Origin: a virus
Strand: one strand, 5' to 3'
IMG/VR virus record: IMGVR_UViG_3300031857_000821
Location: 1 to 32,405 of that record
Length of the DNA stretch: 32,405 nt
In this document: one piece after another, positions 7,439 to 11,923 of the stretch
Numbering within the stretch: position 1 is the stretch's first letter
Layout of the letters: every line of letters starts with the position of its first letter
The notes under the pieces: generated by a model
The model's database searches: none
The model's input: only the letters and a program-made list of their open reading frames with translations
What the model was told of the DNA's origin: nothing
Made by a program: the position numbers and the translations under genes

Positions 7439-7660
7439 GCGGGGTTCCGAGGTTTTAGAGGGGTGAAAAAAAAATGAGGTCCGGCTGAGAAATTTTGCGA
7501 GGGTGACACCCCACGGGACCATCGCCCCCCGCGTTTGCCCCCCGCCCCCCATACCCCCCGCCCCGGCGCGATCCGCCCGGCAACGCGGCCCGGCCGACAG
7601 GGGGCCGATCCGAAACGGCCGCCCTGAATCGGATGCCCATTAACCGGGGCCCCTAGGGGT
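7439..7660. other. 222-nt non-coding leader with A9 run and G-quadruplex motif
   Basis: No gene fits here. The stretch holds an A9 run (7466-7474), a short inverted repeat GGGTGACACCC (7501-7511, arms GGGTG/CACCC sharing the centre), five C-tracts (7525-7530, 7538-7543, 7545-7550, 7554-7559, 7561-7564) and a palindrome CCCCTAGGGG near 7651-7660. On the minus strand, the coding strand for the flanking genes, the C-tracts read as five G-tracts with loops of 7, 1, 3 and 1 nt, a strong G-quadruplex pattern in the leader of the appendage gene. The T9 run on the minus strand has no clear preceding hairpin, so I do not call a terminator. Confidence 0.6.
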
Positions 7661-8179
7661 CTATTCATCGTCCGACTCATCGCATCCAACTGGATGATAG
7701 TTGGACGCGTCATGCTGCAATGGCTGATACGGCGGGCTTTCGATCACACCGGGCATCTGACTAGCAGGCAGATGCCCTGTCATGTTGACCGTGTTCGTGA
7801 CGATCTGAACGAGCTGGCGCGCCGACTCGGGCATGGCATTGCGGGCCGCCTGATCCGCCTCGATGAATACCTTTGCCGCCTTAAGCCGCACGTCTTCGCT
7901 GTTCGCCTGCAGGGCAAGATCGGACACGGTTAGCCAGGCCCGCTCCGTTTGGGACGCCAACCACGCGCGCTTGACATGTAAACGAAAGGCTTTGACGTGC
8001 GGCTTGATCAGGGCCTTGGAAAGCGACTCCGTAGCGTATCCCGTGCGTTTGGCCGCGTCGGCCACTGTCAGCCCTTCATGAACGATCAGGGTGATGGCCG
8101 TGCGCAAAGCAGGGCTTACGCGGCCTTTTCGGACCGGTTCGCCGTCCCTAGCGACAAGATCGTGCGTTCCCGTGGGCAT
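7661..8179 (-). CDS. Terminase small-subunit-like DNA-binding protein
   Basis: The 172-residue product starts MPTGTHDLVARDGEPVRKGR. A helix-turn-helix at about 23-62 reads LRTAITLIVHEGLTVADAAK then a recognition helix with SLSKALIKPHVKAF, followed by a long helical region with Arg/Ala-rich blocks. This pattern (HTH, 'L..ALRKPHVKA', helical oligomerisation arm) is common in phage proteins annotated as small terminase. It is separated from the large subunit by lysis and appendage genes, which is unusual but not unknown, so the role is tentative. The stop TAG at 7661 lies just beyond the CCCCTAGGGG palindrome. Confidence 0.6.
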   Translation of the reverse strand: MPTGTHDLVARDGEPVRKGRVSPALRTAITLIVHEGLTVADAAKRTGYATESLSKALIKPHVKAFRLHVKRAWLASQTERAWLTVSDLALQANSEDVRLKAAKVFIEADQAARNAMPESARQLVQIVTNTVNMTGHLPASQMPGVIESPPYQPLQHDASNYHPVGCDESDDE

Positions 8180-8180
8180 A

Positions 8181-8579
8181 TCAGGTTGATTGTCGCTTAG
8201 GCGCCGGAACCGCACCCAGATTTGCGGCCATGTCAGCCGGCATGAGGACCAGGGCGACTCCGGCCGTCTCAAGCCAAATCTCCGCCATGAATGACAAGCT
8301 GATCTCGCCGTCCGGCCGATCCGGTGCGGGCGGGTCTATGGTGATCCGGGCCCGATAACCGTGCTCCGCCTTCGTCACATACCGATCCGACCATCCAGCT
8401 CGCCCGTCGAATTGCTCGCACGTCTCATTGCTGGCGATCCGGTGCGCGCGGAGGAGTGACGCGATATCGGCGCGGGAATGAACGATAACCGGGGCGGTGA
8501 TGCGATAGGCCTGATCCGCATACCGGACGGGGCGCGCCTCGCATCCTGCAGGGTCTCCGCGCTCTTGAACGTCAAACAA
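8181..8579 (-). CDS. Helix-turn-helix protein, XRE-like core
   Basis: The 132-residue product has an HTH-like core at about residues 35-75 (LLRAHRIASNETCEQFDGRA then GWSDRYVTKAEHG), similar to alphaproteobacterial and phage proteins with 'R....G.T.EE.D...G..D.Y..K.E.G'. No ATG fits. The chosen start is TTG at 8579 preceded by a G-rich ribosome-binding stretch six bases upstream. It is the first minus-strand gene next to the divergent repeat region, so it may regulate that region, but this is inference. Its stop lies 2 nt before the small-terminase-like ATG. Confidence 0.62.
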   Translation of the reverse strand: MFDVQERGDPAGCEARPVRYADQAYRITAPVIVHSRADIASLLRAHRIASNETCEQFDGRAGWSDRYVTKAEHGYRARITIDPPAPDRPDGEISLSFMAEIWLETAGVALVLMPADMAANLGAVPAPKRQST

Positions 8580-8681
8580 TGCTCGCCCCCCATGGATCGG
8601 GGCGGGATCAGTGACCTGGGGCGCGCCAACGCAAGGTCAATATGCGGGTTGCGGGTTAGCGCGGGGTTATCGCCGTTTTGT

Positions 8682-8950
8682 CGAGTGAGGCGATCGAGTG
8701 AGGACTCCCTAGTGTATATCTGTCTCCATATCGTTTATCGATATATATATACCCCCCCCCTATGAATCCTCACTCGCTCGGTTTTGGAGACGTAGGGGAT
8801 TGAGTAATAACGGGAATCTGGAAATATCGAGTGAGGATTCACGAGTCCTCACTCGACCCCACTTGCCCACGCGGCAGGTGTGATCCGGGATCGATACAAC
8901 CTTAGACTATCCAAGTGAGGATCGAGTGGGGATGGTTGAATCCTCACTCG
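8682..8950. repeat. Iteron-like repeats CGAGTGAGGANTC, each carrying a GANTC site
   Basis: Five exact copies of the 13-mer CGAGTGAGGANTC are present: 8695-8707 (+), 8764-8776 (-), 8828-8840 (+), 8843-8855 (-) and 8938-8950 (-). A truncated copy CGAGTGAGG lies at 8682-8690, and weaker relatives at about 8913 and 8922. Copies three and four form a 10-bp stem with an 8-nt loop (8828-8855). Every full copy ends in GANTC, the CcrM methylation site, and one more GANTC lies at 8814-8818. An AT-rich tract with alternating TA (about 8717-8751) followed by C9 sits between copies. Together with its place between divergent gene blocks this suggests an origin or a multi-operator control region. Confidence 0.75.
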
Positions 8951-9036
8951 ATTTACCTGCTCAGGTTGAAAGTATGGGCAATGTGAATGAGGGGGATTGA
9001 CGGGCCCGGATATGTGCTGGCATATACGCGGGGTCA

Positions 9037-9054
9037 GCCCCGACGCGGGGCGCC
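9037..9054 (+). promoter_or_regulatory. 5' leader hairpin GCCC-N5-GGGC-GCC, copy 1
   Basis: Arms GCCCC and GGGGC enclose the loop GACGC and are followed by GCC. The same plan occurs ahead of the genes at 9604 and 9967. Here the distance to the ATG (9086) is longer (31 nt) than at the other two. Confidence 0.5.
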
Positions 9055-9085
9055 AACCGGGCCACGCGCCCTAGGGAATAGAACG

Positions 9086-9313
9086 ATGCAAGTGCTGACG
9101 ATCGAAAGCGCAAAGGCCTATGTCACCGGCCATCATGAAACGAACGGCGAGACGGCCGACATTGAAGGCGCCGCGATCTTCACTAGCGACGACGGGATCG
9201 AGATCGTCCGCCTGAATGTCACGGTGATGACGGATCAGGGCGGCGCCTATGTCGCGGCCTGGGATGTCTGGTCCGAGCCCCTCATGGGCGGCGCCCTCTA
9301 TGGGGAGTGCTAG
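9086..9313 (+). CDS. Small acidic protein, unknown function
   Basis: The 75-residue product starts MQVLTIESAKAYVTGHHETN and is acidic, with an alternating hydrophobic pattern in its second half (IEIVRLNVTVMTDQGGAYVA). ATG 9086 follows AGGGAATAG; the upstream in-frame ATG lies in the leader and is rejected. It opens the plus-strand block. I do not recognise a family. Confidence 0.65.
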   Translation: MQVLTIESAKAYVTGHHETNGETADIEGAAIFTSDDGIEIVRLNVTVMTDQGGAYVAAWDVWSEPLMGGALYGEC

Positions 9314-9316
9314 GTT

Positions 9317-9505
9317 ATGGCATACGATCTCTTGAACGCCGATTGCGCATACCGTCGCCGCTATCTGGGCACCTTCGCCACTATCTCCGCCGCCCTGCAG
9401 GCTATCCCGTCGCCGATCATTCAGTCCGACTATGACGCGGACCACGATGCCGCCGACGCCTTCGCCGCTAACGGTTCGCTCTATGTTGTGGAGCGGGCCG
9501 CCTAA
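9317..9505 (+). CDS. Small protein, unknown function
   Basis: The 62-residue product starts MAYDLLNADCAYRRRYLGTF. It begins 3 nt after the previous stop, with GGGGAG upstream as ribosome-binding site, so the two genes form an operon. The second half is Asp/Ala-rich. A terminator-like hairpin follows at 9522-9548. No family is recognised. Confidence 0.62.
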   Translation: MAYDLLNADCAYRRRYLGTFATISAALQAIPSPIIQSDYDADHDAADAFAANGSLYVVERAA

Positions 9506-9521
9506 GCCGACGCTCTAGTTT

Positions 9522-9548
9522 CCGGCCGTCAATGGCGGCCGGTTTCTT
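9522..9548 (+). terminator. Terminator-like hairpin
   Basis: Perfect 7-bp arms CCGGCCG (9522-9528) and CGGCCGG (9536-9542) with a 7-nt loop are followed by TTTCTT. It lies 17 nt after the stop at 9505. The T-run is short, so termination may be partial. Confidence 0.6.
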
Positions 9549-9570
9549 GAACGCCTGCCGCGTTCTGTTT

Positions 9571-9586
9571 GCCCGATCCGGGCGCC
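9571..9586 (+). promoter_or_regulatory. 5' leader hairpin GCCC-N5-GGGC-GCC, copy 2
   Basis: Arms GCCC and GGGC enclose GATCC and are followed by GCC, TTTT and the ribosome-binding site GGAGAA, 17 nt in all before ATG 9604. The plan matches the leader of the gene at 9967. Confidence 0.5.
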
Positions 9587-9603
9587 TTTTGGAGAATAGA
9601 CCC

Positions 9604-9876
9604 ATGCGTCAATCAATCATCACCTATTTCATCGGCCCGACGAACGTCAAAGGCCCGCGGATCAAAGCGAAAGCGTCGGGCGGTTCATCCGTCACGCTGT
9701 CATGGGATCACGCAATGGACATTGCAGGCAATCACCGGGCCGCCGCAAAAGCCCTCGCCGAAAAGCTGGACTGGTCCGGCGAGTTCGTCGCGGGCGGTAT
9801 GGCCGACGGCGCGCGAGTGTTTGTCGATTGCAGCGGCGAGTTTGGCGACGGATTCCGATCGGGAGACAAGGCCTAA
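9604..9876 (+). CDS. Small protein, unknown function
   Basis: The 90-residue product starts MRQSIITYFIGPTNVKGPRI. A beta-like N-terminus with 'GPTNVKGPRIKA' and a helical middle (HRAAAKALAEKLDW) recall small phage and plasmid proteins that bind nucleic acid, but I cannot name the family. ATG follows GGAGAATAGACCC. The unit is bounded by a hairpin leader and a terminator-like structure, so it may be expressed alone. Confidence 0.65.
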   Translation: MRQSIITYFIGPTNVKGPRIKAKASGGSSVTLSWDHAMDIAGNHRAAAKALAEKLDWSGEFVAGGMADGARVFVDCSGEFGDGFRSGDKA

Positions 9877-9913
9877 CCGCCCCGCTTTCCCGCCCTGTCA
9901 CCGGGGCGGGTTT
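9877..9913 (+). terminator. Terminator-like region with two competing hairpins
   Basis: The right arm CGGGGCGG (9902-9909) can pair with CCGCCCCG (9877-9884), while the overlapping GGCGGG (9905-9910) can pair with CCCGCC (9889-9894). Both pairings end just before TTT. The structures are mutually exclusive, as in attenuators. It begins right after the stop at 9876. Confidence 0.5.
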
Positions 9914-9936
9914 GCCGGACGGTTAGAGTCCGCATT

Positions 9937-9952
9937 GCCCAGACTGGGCGCC
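9937..9952 (+). promoter_or_regulatory. 5' leader hairpin GCCC-N5-GGGC-GCC, copy 3
   Basis: Arms GCCC and GGGC enclose AGACT and are followed by GCC and the ribosome-binding stretch GAAAGGAA, 14 nt before ATG 9967. It is the closest match to copy 2. Confidence 0.5.
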
Positions 9953-9966
9953 GAAAGGAACGAACG

Positions 9967-10683
9967 ATGAAAACGGATCCCCTCAAACTCTATCAGGCCG
10001 CCGAATCCGGCGCCGGACAACCGGGCGCCCGCAAGCGTTGGCGCCTTGCCTGTCACGCCCTCGCCCCGCTTGTGACGGATGCGGCCGCCCTGCAGGCCTT
10101 TGAGACCGCCCAGACGACACACAAGCGCGCCGACTGGCGAACGGCCGCCAAAGCCCTTGCAAACGCCCTGCAGGGCATCACGCCCGCCCCGGCGCCGGTT
10201 AAGCCGGAACGCGCCCCCATGTCGCTTTGCGAATTCCTGTCCCGCGCCGGCGGCCTTCGCGATACGGGCGGAGATCTGCAGGCAATGGGCGCGCACCTAT
10301 GGCACCGGCGCGGGGCGTTCCGTCGCAAACTAGTGACGGACTCCGGCCTTGCGCTCGACTATGCGGCCGATCTCGCTTGCGAGCGCGGCTATGTGTCCGG
10401 CTATGCCTCGCCGTCACTGGGCATGGGCGCGGATCGGGATGACGAATTGCACCGGCTAGGCGTGGGCGCCCTGCTAGAGGCGATCGAGCGCGAGATCAGC
10501 GGGACTCCCTGCTATCCGGCCGAGTCGGACTGGGCGCCGTATGTCGAGCCGGAACCGGAGGATTATGAGTCCTTGTATGCGGAAACGTGGCCGGAGGATG
10601 CGCCGATTGTCGAGCCGGTCCGGACAATCCGATTCGTTGACGCCATGACCGGCGCCGAGTCGCATGTTCTGGAGGTTCGGTGA
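9967..10683 (+). CDS. Unknown protein with phage/mobilisation-type linker domain
   Basis: The product is 238 residues. The middle part (about 85-180) begins SLCEFLSRAGGLRDTGGDLQ and continues with RKLVTDSGLALDYAADLACE, then RGYV. This 'FL...GG[IL].D.GGDL ... GL.LD.AA..A.E.GY' pattern recurs as a module in relaxases and phage methylase or nuclease proteins of Alphaproteobacteria. The N-terminal third is helical and Ala-rich, and the C-terminal third is strongly acidic with Pro/Glu. The molecular role is unknown; nucleic-acid association is only inferred. The stop overlaps the next ATG (TGATG). Confidence 0.7.
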   Translation: MKTDPLKLYQAAESGAGQPGARKRWRLACHALAPLVTDAAALQAFETAQTTHKRADWRTAAKALANALQGITPAPAPVKPERAPMSLCEFLSRAGGLRDTGGDLQAMGAHLWHRRGAFRRKLVTDSGLALDYAADLACERGYVSGYASPSLGMGADRDDELHRLGVGALLEAIEREISGTPCYPAESDWAPYVEPEPEDYESLYAETWPEDAPIVEPVRTIRFVDAMTGAESHVLEVR

Positions 10684-10829
10684 TGGAGCAGGACCTGAAA
10701 ACCGCCGCCTTGCAAGCTATGCGCGCCGCGCTTTTCCTACTGGAAAGCCCGCTCAATGATCGGTGCATCCGCGAGTCACCCCGCGTGGCGCTATTGCGCG
10801 AGACCATCGCCAGACTGGAGGCCGCGTGA
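10683..10829 (+). CDS. Very small protein, unknown function
   Basis: The 48-residue product starts MEQDLKTAALQAMRAALFLL and looks like one or two amphipathic helices. ATG at 10683 overlaps the previous stop and is preceded by GGAGG; its own stop overlaps the next ATG (TGATG). Coupling on both sides and a good ribosome-binding site support it as real. Confidence 0.6.
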   Translation: MEQDLKTAALQAMRAALFLLESPLNDRCIRESPRVALLRETIARLEAA

Positions 10830-10987
10830 TGGATCCGTTTGCTAGACTGCAGAAAGCCCGAACGGTCAACAACGCCGCATGGGACAGATATTTCAAGCGC
10901 GGAGGGCAGATTCGCGATCTTGACCGGGCCGAAAAAGCCTATGCGGAATATTTGGCCGCTCTGTCCGCGTGGCGGGAGGCGGCGTGA
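10829..10987 (+). CDS. Very small protein, unknown function
   Basis: The 52-residue product starts MDPFARLQKARTVNNAAWDR and ends in an Ala/Tyr-rich helix. It starts with a TGATG overlap after GGAGG, and its stop overlaps the following ATG the same way. It is predicted fully helical. No family is recognised. Confidence 0.6.
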   Translation: MDPFARLQKARTVNNAAWDRYFKRGGQIRDLDRAEKAYAEYLAALSAWREAA

Positions 10988-11415
10988 TGGGACTGTTTCA
11001 CACCGGCCGCGTGCACGGCCTGCCCGTTACCTTCAAATCCACAATGGCCGAGTTCCGAGCGACGCGGGCAAGGCATCCGGAGTTTCCGCGCTATCTAATC
11101 CTGGCAAAAACCCTGCAGGAAGCTGAATCAATGGCCGCCGCGATATGGGCGGGCACCGCGCACTATCACACGACGGCGCGCGGGCAGGGATCCGACCGGA
11201 TTAGCATAGTCACCGGACTGGCTGCCTCCGAATCCGTCACCCTAGCCGACGGCGCCGCGGATCAATCCCTGATTCCCGGCGTGGCGGCCGTCCCCCTAAC
11301 CGCTCGCCAGCTTGCCCAGGAACGGGCCCGGCGCGAGGCAAGGCGCGGCGCTGCAGGCTTGCCTTGTGGCGGCCTATGGGATGAAACGGCGATCAATCAG
11401 GGGAGTCTGTTTTGA
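10987..11415 (+). CDS. Small protein, unknown function
   Basis: The 142-residue product starts MGLFHTGRVHGLPVTFKSTM, has an alpha/beta-like middle, and ends with an Arg/Ala-rich helix (LAQERARREARR) and a short tail. ATG at 10987 is coupled to the previous stop (TGATG) with GGGAGG upstream; an in-frame ATG 18 nt earlier lies inside the neighbour. The basic C-terminal helix could contact nucleic acid, but no motif supports a specific role. Confidence 0.62.
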   Translation: MGLFHTGRVHGLPVTFKSTMAEFRATRARHPEFPRYLILAKTLQEAESMAAAIWAGTAHYHTTARGQGSDRISIVTGLAASESVTLADGAADQSLIPGVAAVPLTARQLAQERARREARRGAAGLPCGGLWDETAINQGSLF

Positions 11416-11633
11416 ACGTCACCACGCCCGCCGATCTAAAGGCCGCCCGCCTCGCGCTAGGTTGGAGTCTCCGCGATATGGCGCGCGCCCTTCGCCTTGC
11501 CCAGGTTGAGACAAAGGGCCCGGACCGGGTGCGGGATATGGAGTCCGGCGCCCGGCCTATCAGCGGCCCGGTATCGGTCGCGGTTGAGGCATTCCTTACC
11601 GGCTTCCGGCCGGACGGTTGGCGCGATGAATAG
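11412..11633 (+). CDS. Small HTH-like protein with TTG start
   Basis: The 73-residue product starts at TTG (11412), overlapping the upstream TGA as TTGA, with GGGGAG nine bases before. The sequence ARLALGWSLRDMARALRLA followed by 'R.MESGARPISGPV..AVEAF' resembles short XRE-type regulators common in alphaproteobacterial phages and plasmids. A DNA-binding role is likely; the target is unknown. Confidence 0.62.
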   Translation: MNVTTPADLKAARLALGWSLRDMARALRLAQVETKGPDRVRDMESGARPISGPVSVAVEAFLTGFRPDGWRDE

Positions 11634-11835
11634 CCCCGCCCGACGCAAGGCTGCAGCCGCCCATGAATCCAAGCTGCAGGGCGAGGGTTGGCGCAAAGTC
11701 ACGTTCCGCGCCTCGCCTGATATGGCGGCCGCGCTCGACTCCCTGATCCTGCAGCACGGCACCCTGCAGGCCGCCATGCGGGCGATTCTGGCGCCCGCGC
11801 CCGCGCATATCTCGCAGCGTTCAAAGCCGGACTGA
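11626..11835 (+). CDS. Ribbon-helix-helix-like small protein
   Basis: The 69-residue product starts MNSPARRKAAAAHESKLQGE. The segment GWRKVTFRASPDMAAALDSL then QAAMRAIL fits the strand-helix-helix plan of ribbon-helix-helix proteins ('V.[FL]R.S......LD.L', then a short helix). It overlaps the HTH gene by 8 nt, so two probable DNA-binding proteins end the plus-strand block. It is followed by a strong bidirectional terminator. Confidence 0.6.
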   Translation: MNSPARRKAAAAHESKLQGEGWRKVTFRASPDMAAALDSLILQHGTLQAAMRAILAPAPAHISQRSKPD

Positions 11836-11863
11836 AACCGCGTCGCCAGATTTTCCAAAATCC

Positions 11864-11899
11864 AAGGCCCGACTGGCGAAAACGCCGGCCGGGCCTTTT
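11864..11899. terminator. Bidirectional intrinsic terminator between convergent blocks
   Basis: Arms AAGGCCCG (11864-11871) and CGGGCCTT (11890-11897) enclose an inner stem GGCG-AAAA-CGCC and are followed by TT on the plus strand (TTTT in all with the arm); the minus strand reads an equivalent A/T arrangement. It separates the plus-strand block from the convergent primase gene. Confidence 0.8.
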
Positions 11900-11923
11900 G
11901 CGTGGGCGGAAACCGATTCCAAA

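Larger units (their letters stand above)
8580..9085. promoter_or_regulatory. Divergent intergenic region, probable origin or main control region
   Basis: These 506 nt separate the minus-strand late block from the plus-strand small-gene block and contain no convincing gene. Besides the repeats described separately, the right part (9001-9085) is GC-rich and holds a hairpin with arms GCCCC (9037-9041) and GGGGC (9047-9051), followed by GCC and a ribosome-binding stretch AGGGAATAG before ATG 9086. Promoters in both directions are expected but I cannot assign firm -35/-10 boxes. One weak candidate starts TTGAGT at 8800. Confidence 0.6.

Noticed and set aside
7466-7474. Intrinsic terminator at the A9/T9 run
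   Set aside because: No stable hairpin directly precedes the T-run on the minus strand, nor is there a T-run on the plus strand.
8682-8950. CRISPR array
   Set aside because: The repeats are 13 nt, occur in both orientations and have irregular spacing of 2 to 82 nt; there are no uniform spacers or cas genes.
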